Shown here: positions 38,901 through 50,140 of the stretch, piece by piece
Layout of the letters: each line of letters begins with the position of its first letter
Numbering within the stretch: position 1 is the stretch's first letter
NCBI GenBank assembly: GCA_003254905.1
Contig: QANU01068154.1
Location: 96,071 to 160,070 of the forward strand
DNA from: Nissolia schottii
Taxonomy: Eukaryota > Streptophyta > Magnoliopsida > Fabales > Fabaceae
DNA: 64,000 nucleotides
Direction: 5' to 3'
Notes under the pieces: model-generated
The model's database searches: none
What the model saw: only the letters and a program-made list of their open reading frames with translations
Told to the model about the DNA's origin: nothing
Program-made: the position numbers and the translations under genes

Positions 38901-39549
38901 AGATATGAATCATTTGAGAACCCCTTAGCAGGGAATGGATCTCAAAGTTTTGAGTCTCGAGATGACGAACGAGTTTCATCTGGAAATCCGCAATTCGGAA
39001 CTGCGCTATATGATTTTACTGCTGGAGGAGATGATGAAGTAAGTTGATTGAAAATTTTAACTTTGATAATTTTACTTCTTTAAGGGCTCACATGTTGACG
39101 CATATTTGATATTTCTTTGAAGATGTTTACTGGTCTTTTTGGCCTGTTGTGTTCAATTTGTTGATGTCTTATTTAGAGGTATGATTTGATTATTTAGGTG
39201 CACAGATGGAGATAATTAATTCCATATTTTTTTTCCTGGCAGTTGAGTTTAACCGCTGGAGAAGAAGTTGAGATTGAGTATGAAGTAGATGGCTGGTTTT
39301 ATGTAAGTCTTTGACTAGATATCTCTGTATATATTTCCTGAATCAGAGATTAGGATAATTAGCATTTGCCTTGACTTTGACCATTCTATACCTTGTTTCT
39401 CATGTTTTGACTATACAAAGGAAAATCAATTTTACCACTCGTAAGTGTGCCTGATGTTAATTGCCTACTTCTTGTTGCAGGTTAAGAAGAAACGTCCTGG
39501 CAGGGATGGCAAGATGGCTGGACTGGTCCCTGTTCTATATGTTAATTAA
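20971..39549 (+). CDS. TASH3: TPLATE complex subunit TASH3 (SH3-domain endocytic adaptor), 27 exons
   Basis: Coding exons: 20971-20976, 21084-21347, 21703-21762, 21854-21946, 22235-22463, 24132-24238, 24937-25002, 25760-25860, 26364-26458, 26580-26600, 26935-27030, 27122-27242, 27355-27489, 27628-27818, 30569-30840, 31519-31620, 31866-32042, 32146-32334, 32597-32838, 32922-33068, 33509-33731, 33879-34007, 34110-34241, 38730-38786, 38865-39038, 39243-39302, 39481-39549. Phases agree throughout and give 1185 codons plus TAA, close to the length of Arabidopsis TASH3. The N-terminus ([17 protein letters not shown]) is followed by an Ala/Ser/Pro-rich linker, a long helical adaptin-like trunk, a disordered acidic/Ser-rich tail (about 1010-1125) and a C-terminal SH3 domain in the last 57 residues ([25 protein letters not shown]). 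Family knowledge: TASH3 (TSAUCER) is a large subunit of the TPLATE/TSET complex that drives clathrin-mediated endocytosis at the plasma membrane. No frameshift or stop was found. One intron has a GC donor (31621), and intron 23 holds a gypsy insertion. Confidence 0.94.
22764..22782. repeat. (CA)n microsatellite in TASH3 intron 5
   Basis: A run of CA dinucleotides. The same intron has a (GT)n run at 23080-23100. Confidence 0.85.
23080..23100. repeat. (GT)n microsatellite in TASH3 intron 5
   Basis: A run of GT dinucleotides preceding ATTAGATTTTAAG. With the CA run 300 bp upstream it could form a weak hairpin in the pre-mRNA. Confidence 0.85.
28360..28990 (-). pseudogene. Copia retrotransposon remnant (RNase H/3' pol) in TASH3 intron 14
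   Basis: Read on the minus strand, broken frames give [16 protein letters not shown], then a degenerate VRNKL...SESELAQIV stretch, then [12 protein letters not shown] at 28434-28408. These match the copia RNase H region (DADWAGSPIDRR, SAEAEYRAM) and the pol C-terminus (QLADMFTKAL). Upstream minus-strand pieces ([10 protein letters not shown]) extend it to about 28990. Stops and frameshifts are frequent. It lies antisense to TASH3. AT-rich blocks at about 28180-28300 and 29765-29860 look alike (TTCCTGTA..., TATTTACATTAAT-like) and may be decayed LTRs. Confidence 0.7.
29597..29693. mobile_element. Small MITE in TASH3 intron 14
   Basis: Inverted ends: GGGTTTGTTTGGTTGGGGGC on the left, and GGATGTGTTTGGTTGGAGGG when the right end is read on the other strand. 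The arms continue into AAAATGG on both sides. The GGGTTTGTTTGGTT terminus is typical of plant Tourist/PIF-like MITEs. The flanks are TTA on the left and TAA on the right, so an exact duplication is not clear. Confidence 0.7.
34842..36180 (+). pseudogene. gag and protease region of the gypsy element (frameshifted)
   Basis: The gag-like frame includes [20 protein letters not shown] (35024 onward), typical of the gypsy gag. A knuckle-like [13 protein letters not shown] (about 35647-35685) has lost the canonical CX2CX4HX4C spacing. The protease is recognisable from [13 protein letters not shown] at about 35911-35949, where the usual D-S/T-G triad reads D-M-G. Frame changes occur near 34961, 35250 and 35700. 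Confidence 0.75.
36190..37270 (+). pseudogene. Reverse transcriptase region of the gypsy element
   Basis: Motifs in order: [18 protein letters not shown] (about 36637-36690), [24 protein letters not shown] (about 36764-36797, then a TAA where CAA is usual), [18 protein letters not shown] (about 36850-36906, then TAA), and the catalytic box FFDDILVYS (about 36961-36987). The connection region [15 protein letters not shown] follows at 37201-37246 after a frameshift. The reading is interrupted by point stops and frameshifts, so no product is expected. Confidence 0.85.
37271..38247 (+). pseudogene. Integrase and chromodomain-like region of the gypsy element
   Basis: The RT reading jumps at about 37270 from ASPLTD straight into an integrase core ([20 protein letters not shown], then [12 protein letters not shown], then [15 protein letters not shown]). 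RNase H and the HHCC domain are therefore missing, and the first catalytic Asp with them. The C-terminal DNA-binding part includes [12 protein letters not shown] and [10 protein letters not shown] chromodomain-like tail follows ([16 protein letters not shown], about 38142-38189). Two frameshifts lie near 37620 and 38019. Confidence 0.8.
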
Positions 39550-40177
39550 TCTTCAATTTTGTACGTAAAATATCTTGTAATTTCTGAGTCATGATGCAAA
39601 GGGCCTTGTTTTTGTTTTTGTTTTTCTTGTCCCTAGCTTTCCTTCCATCCTGAGTTTTTTCGTCTAATTTTTTTCTTACCAATATATCATGTACCCCGGT
39701 GTGCTATCCGTCCTGTTGTATGAATGTATGCTATCCATGCTGATTGCTTGCGATTCATCCTAGGGATCTTAATTTACTCATTCAAGCTATTGAGAGTATC
39801 ACCTATTCGAATTACTGTATGAGTATTCCAATTGGTATCATGTGAAAGTTCCATCGTTTCCGATGTCGGCAGTTTTTATCCTGAGATCCATCAAATACTT
39901 GTGTTGACAGTCTAGATATAATCTTTTTGACGTCCTAGTCTTTCTAACGTCGTACAACAGAAGCGCCAAAAAAATGTGATTATGCGTAATGCCTGGTATC
40001 ATGCATTTTGAATGCTTGCTGAAATCAAACAGTAAAATTGGGTTTAAAATGTCTATGTACAATAATAACGTGATTATAAAAGTTTAGGACAACCTAATAC
40101 CAATTGAATAAAATCCTGCTAAACATGATATAAATTGAAACAGTTTCTGATATAGTAAACTTATCTAAAATGCAGTA
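39550..40177 (+). other. 3' flank of TASH3
   Basis: A T-rich 3'-UTR-like stretch follows the TAA (TTTTTGTTTTTGTTTTT at about 39608-39624). No canonical AATAAA was assigned. After that there is AT-rich spacer without genes up to the target duplication at 40178. Confidence 0.5.
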
Positions 40178-40186
40178 TAAACATTT

Positions 40187-41438
40187 CAAAAATGATTCGT
40201 ATACGGCTATTTATATACCATTGTATTGTCAACTTTGTATAATATATAGCTGTTTGATACTTTCTGTATCTCATAACCTAAAATGAAAAAAAATGTAATC
40301 TTCACGTGACTGAACACTCAATCTCACGAGTTTTCACTCTTTCTTACGCAACTGCTAAACTCTAAGCTCACACAATCCTCATTTCATCTTCACCATCTAT
40401 AGGTATTTCTTGATTTTCATTATCGTCCTTCGATTTTTGCATAATCATTATCAGTCTTATCTATTTTAATGGATTGTGATGTTGATCACCTTATCCAAGC
40501 TCCAAATTTATTAATGGAGTCTGAAGATTAAATAGAGACAACGAATGAGTATGAAGATCAATTGATTCAAAGTCTAAATTCATCAATGGATTTTGCTGAT
40601 CAAATCAATGTGACGAACAAGGTTTAACTCATCAATCAAACTGCTCATATGATTAAGTGATATGTTTGTGTATTTATGTTTGTTATGTTTGTGCAATATG
40701 GAAGTAGAAGTTCATGCAACATGCATATTTCCTTTTGTTTTTTGAAATACTAATTTGTGTTAATTACATGGTATGTTTGAAATGTTTGTGCAATATGGTA
40801 ATTAAAGTTTGTGCAATACCCATTCCTTTTATTTGGTCTTTTAGTATTTATTGTTAATTGTATTAATATGTTTGTGCACTTGCGTTGTATGTGTTTATGT
40901 AGTAGTGTGGCAAATGTTTGTATACTACTCTTTTCCCTGTTTTGATCCTTTAGTATGTAGTGTTAATCATTTCATATGTTTGTGTATTTATGTTGTATAT
41001 GTTTGTGTAAGAGTTGCAAATGTTTGTGCACTACTCATTTCACTGGTTTAGTCTTTTAATATTTAGTGCTAATTGTGTTATGTTTTTGCAGTAGTGTGGC
41101 AAATGTTTATACACTACCCATTCCTTTAATTTGGTGTTTTAGTATTTAGTGTTAATTGTGTCATATATTTGCGCACTTGCCACTTATTTTGTATATGTTT
41201 GTGCAATAATGTTTCAAATGTTTATGCACTACTCATTCTGTTGTTTTGGTATTTTAGTATTCAGTGTTAAGCACAAACAAATTTTTTTTCTATCGGCGTG
41301 TGTGCATGCGTTTGTGTAGCGGAGTGAGCGTGATAGTGGAAGCAATTAGTTGAAAAATACAAATAGTGAAAAGAAGGTATTAATTTGAGGGTTGACAATA
41401 CGATAATTGATTTCAAGGTTGTACACGAAGCATGATTG
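40187..41438. mobile_element. Mutator-like element with tandem TTTGTGCA repeats (1.25 kb)
   Basis: The left end is CAAAAATGATTCGTATAC and the reverse complement of the right end is CAATCATGCTTCGTGTACAA. Both arms then share CGTATTGTCAAC or a close variant. The flanks TAAACATTT (40178-40186) and TAAATATTT (41439-41447) form a 9-bp duplication with one mismatch. The interior (about 40650-41275) is a tandem array of about 120-160-bp units, each with ATGTTTGTGCA and TTTAGTATTTAGTGTTAAT. The same terminal type and motif link it to the element at 9912-18076. There is no transposase. Confidence 0.8.
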
Positions 41439-41447
41439 TAAATATTT

Positions 41448-42957
41448 TTAAAAAAATAATTGGATCAATCAGGATGCTAACAAATAATTCTTATCGTGAG
41501 TTTAAAGTTGATTCAAGTCATACAATCTTGAAAATTTGAAATGTCTTTTATATGTCAGGATCAAACAGGTTCAAGTGTTCCTTTCCTTATTTAATCATGT
41601 TAGCTATTACTTTAGTTAGAGATATGACTAATAGCCTATACGATAATGTGAGCAATTTTTTTCTTAACTAAAATTTGGATTTAGTTAGATCTACATTATT
41701 TATTTATTTTTTACGAGTAGATCTACTCTATTATTAGATAATAATATAAAAGTCTATACTGATCACTTACATATGTTCATATCTACAAATTTTACGACGG
41801 TAGAAGAGTAATCATCTCCCATTTGAATTAGCTTTAGGCTCATTCAATTTTTAGAAACTAGTTGGAGTAGCCGGTCCATTCTCAGAGCAATGGTAGCGAC
41901 AGTTGCTTTATGTAAATGATGGCTATGTGACGAGTTTTGGGTGAGGAAATTTTCAAAGTGCCATCCGATTAAACGTGTTTTTTCAAAGGCAAAAGACAAC
42001 GCGTTTCGACTTCTAAGAATTGGTTTGAAATGATGAAACGGTTGAAAGAAGCAGAAGATATAATAAACTTAGAAGAGATAAGTTAAATGATGTTCTGGTT
42101 GATTGAAATGCTGACATGTTTGACATTGGAGTACCATTGTATTTATAGTACACGTTGAATGATTGGAGTTATGATATGTATAAGATGACGACATACTTAG
42201 ACATATAATCTACAAATATTCATATAATGACAGTCAGTCACTATTTTAACTTGCTCTAATCTTTATTGTGTGTGTGTGTTTTCCTGTTGTTTCCCATATG
42301 CACCGAAAGATAGGTATGGATCCGTAGACAAAAGGACACTGGAAATTAAACCTTGAAACACTACCATTCCAGCTAGCATAAAAATCCAAAAACATTGAAG
42401 AGAGTTATGTTTCCATAATTAGTGTCGTCCATCTCCACTTCGCCGCCATTATCTAATTCAACATTAATCTTCACTTATTTTTGATTCCTTGAGAATAACC
42501 CTATTCATACTCAAACACTTACTATCTTTTTCCTTTATGAAAAATAAGGATCAATTCTTTAAGAAAAATAACAGATATAGGAATCGAAACCTAAATAAAT
42601 GAAAATTATAAGGACGGATATATAATCAAAGGGACTTAAAATAAAAATTTTGAAACTATAAGGACTACAATGTGAAATAAAATAGAGAGACTACAATCGG
42701 AATAAATAAAATACAGGTACTAGAACAAAAAACCATTAAAAACTGTAGAACTTAAAACTTGTTCAAACCTAATTATTATTTTGAAGTTCCGTAAACACAA
42801 TAAAGGATACAAATTTTACAAATAGTTCAAATATATCCAGCTAGTATAAACGTTCGTATGTATTCTTAGTATGTGTATAACCAGCTAGTACCCATCCATA
42901 TATGACTTGCACAGGAGTTGATGTTGCCACAAATTTTTGAATTTTTTTTTATTTTAT
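41448..42957. other. AT-rich spacer between TASH3 and CYP716A
   Basis: No supported gene or element is present. Imperfect repeats such as AAGGACTACAATGTGAAATAAA and GAGACTACAATCGG near 42660-42705 suggest a decayed MITE. Confidence 0.5.
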
Positions 42958-45900
42958 TCAGGCTTTGTGAGGATAAAGGCGAATTGGGAGGTCGTTTGCA
43001 GGCATAGGCAAGGGATCAACTACAATCTTCTCGTTTGGAATCAACTTTTGCCACTTGAACCGTTTCACTAAATTGTGCATGAAAATCAGAATTTCCAATC
43101 GGGCATACTCTTTTCCGGGGCACATTCTGGGCCCTCCACCGAATGGCACAAAAGTGTAAGGCGCTGGTCCACTCCCTTCGAATCTACTTGGGTCGAATTT
43201 CTCTGGCTCCGGGAAGTATTGTGCACTCTTGTGTGTTGAATTTGCGCTCCAGTACAACTACATACACACATATTTAGCAAAATAATAAAATTAAATGACC
43301 TCAAAATAGCAGCAACGATATACTTATACAACTATATACAACAATTAAGAATAATCCCATCCAATTGCCTTAATTAACATTTGACATAAATATGTTTTTA
43401 GTGAATATTTTGATTTTGGCCTCTCTAAAAAGATTCTTTAATTTTGATTTTTTTGCTTTTGGTCCTAAAGTTTAGCTAGATCAAGTGTTAAAATTGTGCT
43501 TTATAAAGACAAAAACAAATTTCAATATTTATAAGGACTAAACTCAAATTTTTAAATATTTAGAGACCAAAATTTAGAATGACAGAAATCTGAAACAAAA
43601 TGACATAAATTTATTCAAAAGAATGAAAACATATTTAAACCTTAAGAGATTTCCGTCTAACCATGTACCTCTTTCAATAAAAGGAAAGAATAAAAAATCT
43701 GGTGTTGGATAAAAATTTAACACATAGATATGCCTTCAACCATAAATATAACTAGAAATGAAAAGATCATAAGTACATATACGTGTTTGTACATTTTGGG
43801 AAAGATATCCAAACAATATTTTTAAATTTAGTTTACCTTCCATCCTTTTGGAATTGAGAAGCCGTTGAAGATAAAATCGGTGAGGGCTTCCCTGAAAGCT
43901 CCTTGGAGTGGAGGAGCCAATCTCATTACTTCACAAGCTACGTTCCAAGAGTATCTCATCTTGTTCACGTCATCCCAATTCAACAACTCTCCTTTGGATT
44001 TCGATTTTGCAATTTCCATTTGCTCTATACAAATTAATTGCACAAGAGGAACACATGCAGATAAGGATATAGGAGTTATCATCATATCATAAATTCTTTT
44101 GGTACATCTATCATATCATAAACGATCATGTTACGTGTTCACAACACACAATGAAGATGAAAAAGGATAGGAAAATGTTACTTTATTTTGACATATTAAT
44201 TCCATTTTACATTAAAATTTATTTAATTTATTATTCATGTTGATATTCAAAAATTTAAATAATTTTTTGAATTAATATTAATTATATAATTTATGGCAGC
44301 ATTAGGTACAACGAGAATGGAACTTTTCTTTTTAAAAAAAAACATATTATATATTATTTTTAACTGTTAAAGTTTTAGTTTTGTTTTAAAAATTATTTAA
44401 CTATCTTAACATTTTATGTGTATTTTTTAATTAAAAATTAAGTTTTAAAAAATCAAACACACGGATCATAGATATCTCTCAATATGATTTTACAAATAAA
44501 TGTGTGTAGATTGCGAACAAGTTAAATGAATTTATATGAAATGTTTATTTCAGCACAAGCTTTCCTAAAAGAAATGTTTCGGGTGGATGCATATAAAAGA
44601 AACTTACACTATTGATTGTACATGAAAAAAGCTTTGTCCTATCTATATACTTTCATGTAAGCCACCTAAGTAGTATTACTTAACAAATTTAGGACTGATA
44701 AAAGAGAACATACACCTAAAAATCACATTATAATATTCAGCTTAAATTCACTGGTTATAAACCATGACCACGACATTAAAAGGGCTCAAACTTCCACAAA
44801 AACGATGATGTGAGCCTTTAATATTTGTTTTGGAGGCTAGTTCGTGATTCAAACGCCAACCGAATCATGTAGAGTTCCGTGAGAAATAAATTTACGTTTT
44901 GAGGAATAAAACAAAAAGACATTGACTTTGTTTTAGCTTGGTATAGTCACAAGTTACAGAAGGAAAAGAGAAATAGTGATGGCTAGCTTATTCATTTTCA
45001 TGAACATTTCTTATCTTTTTGAGATCTTGCTGTCAAACTCAGCTTTGAAAAATAGTAATATCCTCACCTACCAAAATCTAAGGAAGAATTAATATTAGCC
45101 CACTACCGAGAGTACACGTAACGTGACGCTATACTGACTCATATTTTAGATGAGATCAAATGAGGGTATGAAGTCCATTGGAATCTCATCTAATAATAAA
45201 TAAAATGTGAGTGCACATAGTATTTTACACCTTATGATCAATTCAAATAACATGTACTCAAGACGAACTGATAATACTTAACTTTGGATAAACAATATTT
45301 CATAGAAAAAACAGGAAATTAAGAAACCATCAAGGAATTAATTATAACAAACTCACCCTGATAAACTCTATCATAAACGTGAGGGAGCTCAGCAAGGTAC
45401 TTGACAACAAAGGTGCATGCGGCACTAGCAGTGTCATGTCCTCCAATCAAAAGGCCAAGGATCTTATCGGCAATATCCAATTCATTCATGTAATGTCCAT
45501 CCTCGTTACATGCCAACAACATGTGTGACAATATGTCTTGTGTAGGGGACGCTTTTCCTTCAGCCAAATCCAGCTTCCTCTGCCTTATGATCCCCAAAAG
45601 CTCCTTCCTTATGAAATTCGATGCCTTGATGCCTTTGTTGAAGGTCGTTCCGGGCAAATCAATTGGCAATGATATGATTCCAGATGCCAAACGGTGAAAA
45701 GGGTGCTCGAATTTTGCTACTTGATTCAGATCTTCGACGCTCATGAACAAACGACATGCCAACAAGAACGTGTACCTGTATATATGAGAACTAATGTTAG
45801 GTTCTTGGAATTGAACATGAGAATAATTTCCACATGAGAAATGATAATATGAGAACTAAAATGTGTGGGATCTACCATGATAAGGCCAACTATATATGGA

Positions 45901-46921
45901 CTCTATATATTTGGAAATGCAATTATCTTAAAGTTGTTCATTTTAATTGTCACAATAACATTACTCTTTTTATCCGTTAATAAATAACTTTACAATCTTA
46001 GTTAATAAAAAAGTTATCATTTTATTGATTTACTATTAGTTGTACTCATGAGACATATACAATCACACTTATATGTGGCTTTACTCAATTTGTCACATAT
46101 TTTGACAATATTTCTGAAAAAACATTTTTAACTGTGTAACATCAACTTAAAAATAGATGGATAATGTTTCGTCTGGCCGTAATTTTTTACAGAAATATGA
46201 TAGCAGGTTGGTAGTACGTTTATTAGATAAACGTGAGTGGTATAACACACTTATGCTTCTGATAGGCAATAGTTACATGACATGATTCTTGTAAATAAAT
46301 TGTTGTTCTTTAGTATGATTTTCAAAGAGGTGTATGAATATTGTTAGGATCGATCATAATTAATGAGTAGTGCCATCACCTCTTGGCTAAAGGGTACACG
46401 GTGACTTCCGTCTTGTTCTCCCAATGGGAACCAAAGTGCCTCTGCGCTATGGTGTCCATGATTCCTACGTAACGCTGCAGCGCTTCGGGCTTCAGGAACA
46501 ATGGCAGCATCTTCCTCATCTTCTGCGACTCCTCGTTCGAGCTCGTCTGGAGCGACGAGGGGAACACCTTGTTCACGTTCTGCGGCCACCACGCGGTCAC
46601 AAGCCTGTTCTCGTTTGAGAACAGGAACTTGTTGCACGCGGCGCCGCAGAACACTACTGCGTTCTCCCTGAAGATCGACGTCCTGAAGATCTCCGAGGAG
46701 TACTTAGCCATGCGGTCGAAGATGAACTTCTCGGGGTGTCCGTTCCACCCACTGGACAGGAACGAGAGGCTCTCCCCTATCACCGGGTACCCCATCCTCC
46801 CCGGCGGGAGGGTCGGGGAGGCAGAGAGAGACCGGTGATGGCGGTAAAATAGAAGGAAGAAGGAAAGAGAGACGAAAGAAACGAAAAGGAGGAGGAGGGA
46901 GAGGTAGAAATTGTGCTCCAT
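42958..46921 (-). CDS. CYP716A: CYP716A cytochrome P450 (beta-amyrin 28-oxidase type)
   Basis: Four exons on the minus strand: 46921-46380, 45775-45357, 44024-43837, 43257-42958. All use GT-AG introns with consistent phases and give 482 residues plus TGA, close to the usual length of about 480. Residues 5-26 are the N-terminal ER anchor ([19 protein letters not shown]). The Pro-rich hinge is [15 protein letters not shown]. The I-helix oxygen-activation motif is GGHDTAS (292-298), the ExxR pair is E352/R355, the meander is FDPSRF (404-409), and the heme loop [13 protein letters not shown] (419-431) has the iron-ligating Cys429. Overall wording closely follows CYP716A12, which oxidises C-28 of beta-amyrin to oleanolic acid in triterpenoid saponin synthesis. 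The substrate is inferred from family, not from sequence. No defect was seen. Exon 1 is much more GC-rich than the rest. Confidence 0.95.
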
Positions 46922-46980
46922 GCTTTTCTTGTGTGTTATTTGGTTTAATTAGTTTTGGACGAGAATATATAGATAGAGAA

Positions 46981-46994
46981 TTATATATATATAA
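46981..46994 (-). promoter_or_regulatory. TATA box of CYP716A
   Basis: On the minus strand the sequence reads CCCTTATATATATATAATTC, about 60-73 nt upstream of the ATG at 46921. This implies a leader of about 30 nt. It is the only TATA-type element close enough to serve this gene. Confidence 0.6.
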
Positions 46995-48953
46995 GGGAAT
47001 GAAATGAGGAAAATATATTGAAGAGGAAGAGTTTGTTTGCAACAGGGGGAGTGGCAGTTGGCGTGTATGATGGGTGCACAGTCGCCGGCAATTTAAGGGC
47101 ACAATGTTAGGGGGGTGCCTATCTTCATGTCATAGGTGAGAGTGAGAAGGTGAGAAAGAATTGGAGTGCATATATAGTTGAAGAGGCAATATAATACAAA
47201 AAAATACAGATAGAGAAGGTGAGAAAGAATCCGTTCCATTTAATATATATTAACTAAAATGCAGATTTCTAATTTAACTAAATCTTTTCTAATAATTTAA
47301 AAGCAGATATTGATCCTCTACAAATAGAAGAGGCTACCTAAACTATTTTTACTAAATTCTACTATGTTTTTTTAATTTAAATTACAAATTTTACTAAACT
47401 TACTCTATTTAACCTTGTTAAATTTTTTCTTAATTTAAAATTAACATTTTTTTTACTTTTAACATTTAAAAATACAAAAAATCAAATTAAATAATTAATA
47501 TAAAAAATAAAATCAACAAAGTTAAAATAATTTTTGTGCATAACACATGTGCTAAACTAATAGTAACAAAGTTAGACATAATAATTTATTATATATTTAG
47601 TGTTTTATTCATTATGTCCATCATAACTTCATATTTAGTTGACTTTAAAATTATAAATGTCGACCCTCTATTACTTGAAGAAGTGGTATCAAGTCAGTTA
47701 AACGTAAAAATGTGATGAACATAAATTAACCACCTTAATAATAAATAAGTCTAATTTTGTCATCATTACAAGATATTAGTGCTCATTAAAGAGATTAATA
47801 TCGTACGAACAAATAGAATGAGAATGGATGTAATTTCACTAAATTTTAAATTTTGGAAGATGTGGGGTGTAATTTATCTTTTCAATTATTTATTGCCGTG
47901 AAACTGGCAAAGATTAAGTGTAGGGGCAAGGGACACCCTACTCTTGGAGACAAGTTATATAATCAAGTTTTAGTTAAGAAAAGATTATTAGTCAAAGAGA
48001 ATAAGAGATTGTAATTTTGATATATCTAGCAATCTCTTGGATTTAATTGGTGTATGGAATGTCATCTTATGTTTCACCAAATGAGAATCCATAAAATTTT
48101 CACAAAAAAAACCCCACATCCTCACATTCTTGATTCTTCTCAAAGTTGAATATGTGTGGCATGACGTGTCATTAAGGTGACTCAAAATATATTGTCACTC
48201 CCTAAGTGGTATAGGGTATAATGTGGTATTTGGGTGCCTCAATCACTTAATTTCATTTGAAAAATTAATTACTCGATATATATTATGTTTCGAGAATTTA
48301 GTCACACGATACATATATAGACTATATGTGAAGTGAGAAATACTCTAAATACAAACAAAAAAAACAAAAAAAAACAAGAAAACGCGCTGTAAAGAGTCCA
48401 ACATTGCTACTAGATCATGCTCATAATTCTATCCAACGTATTCCGACATTATGCAATTATTGTGTGTTTGAGTATGAGCATATACTAAACAAGATAAGAA
48501 CATATTACCCAGTTTGGTAAAATCCAATTAATATTCTGATTGAGATCATTGCAAGAGAGGAGCGGCTAGTGCATCAACGCGATTTTTATTTTCAGTGCTT
48601 AAGCCGCCCAAATAGTAGTCTTATAATATAACAATGAAAAATAAAATAGCAAAAATTTTCCTGAAAAATATTGCACTTAATATTTTCAACTTTCAAGTGG
48701 AGTTTTCCAGGCAACTGGTGATTAGTTTGGATGAATTAAACTCGATTATTAATGACTTGCACAGATAATTTTTACTAAAAGAAGGCAATGATCAAAATAA
48801 AATAAAATAATAAATTTATAAGGCAATACAGTACAAATTAAAACACGTTACTTGTCATGTGCTAGTTAGAACTAAACATAGAAGCATTTCACAAGATAGG
48901 TGAGTTTTCCTTACTTATATGGTAACAAAAATATCATTCCACTTACATAAATA
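46995..48953. other. CYP716A upstream region, AT-rich
   Basis: The upstream region repeats GGTGAGAAAGAAT at about 47151 and 47219, giving a short direct duplication. Beyond about 47240 there is AT-rich spacer without a supported gene. Confidence 0.5.
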
Positions 48954-48962
48954 AATAAATAA

Positions 48963-49189
48963 GAGTTCTGCTACACATACACCAAAAATCATACACTATA
49001 CATACACCCCGTACTTATATACATAAAGTTTGTGTTTTAACTCATGTAATGTTTGTGCACTTAATTAAGTATAGTTGAGAGTATCATTTACAAGTTTATA
49101 ATGTTTGTGCACTCGTGAGAATAATGTTTGTGCAATATTAATAGTGTATGTATGGGTGTATGAAATTGGGTGTACATGTAACATTTTTG
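48963..49189. mobile_element. Mutator-like MITE (227 bp)
   Basis: The left end is GAGTTCTGCTACACATACAC. The reverse complement of the right end is CAAAAATGTTACATGTACAC. The arms continue as TCATACACTATACATACAC and TCATACACCCATACATACAC. A perfect 9-bp target duplication AATAAATAA is present (48954-48962, 49190-49198). The interior has three TGTTTGTGCA boxes without the long arrays of the larger relatives at 9912 and 40187, so it looks like the minimal member of the family. Confidence 0.9.
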
Positions 49190-49198
49190 AATAAATAA

Positions 49199-50124
49199 TA
49201 ATATAGGAATATATAGTTGATCACTTCGCCTGGATCACATGAAAATATCTTCTCTTTGACTAATTGGATTGGATTGGATTAGATTTTAACACTTCTAGGT
49301 CTATAGGACAGAAATAGAAAGAAAAAAAATGCAATTAATGACGGTGATGATTAAATTAATTGAGAACAATAATTAATGATACGCTTGAAATCAAATGGCA
49401 ACTAATATAAAATAATTTTTTCTCTTAAAATGGCGAATTAAGAAAATATTTTGATAGGAAAAGCAAAGATGTTTAAGTTTCCAGCACATTAGTGTGTTGT
49501 TGGGTAGCGTGTTAAGGAGTATGAAACAATTCATTTGCTGCCCAACAACTTAATTTTTCAAGAAAAATGATTCTTGATATTTCCTCCGTCTAAACAGTCA
49601 TGCATATGAACCTTTTCTGTCAATTTAAGGATATATGGTGGAAGATGAAACTTGTGGGGACAAAGCAGTTGAGTTAGTCACGAATTGAATTTTGCATTGC
49701 ATACTTGTGTCTTATGTTACTCTAATTCAAGCATTCGTCTAAGGAAAGGATAAAAAATAATGATACATCCTTCTAGCTAGCGTCACTCACGCGTACATGG
49801 TGTTACGGAGAAGATTCAGAACTCGCAAATCAAGTTTGTAGTGTATCTTCGTAATTCTTAGTGTAAGACACACGTTTATGAATATAATTATCTTAAAATT
49901 GTGTTAAATGGTTGTCATTCAATCACATATTTTTACATATAAATTGTTAGTAAAACAATGGTACGAAATCAAGTTACATAGAAAACTATTTTTGGTCATT
50001 ATGCCTAGTGTATAACCAAAAGAAAAATGTTTGGAGTCAATTTTTACACAAGTTTATTTGTCAAAAGAATGCTACATGCATTTTTTTATCAAAAATTCTA
50101 GCAATAAATTCTAACAATGTAACA
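49199..50124. other. AT-rich spacer
   Basis: No gene, RNA or element was recognised. Confidence 0.5.
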
Positions 50125-50140
50125 TTCACTTGTAAGCTGT

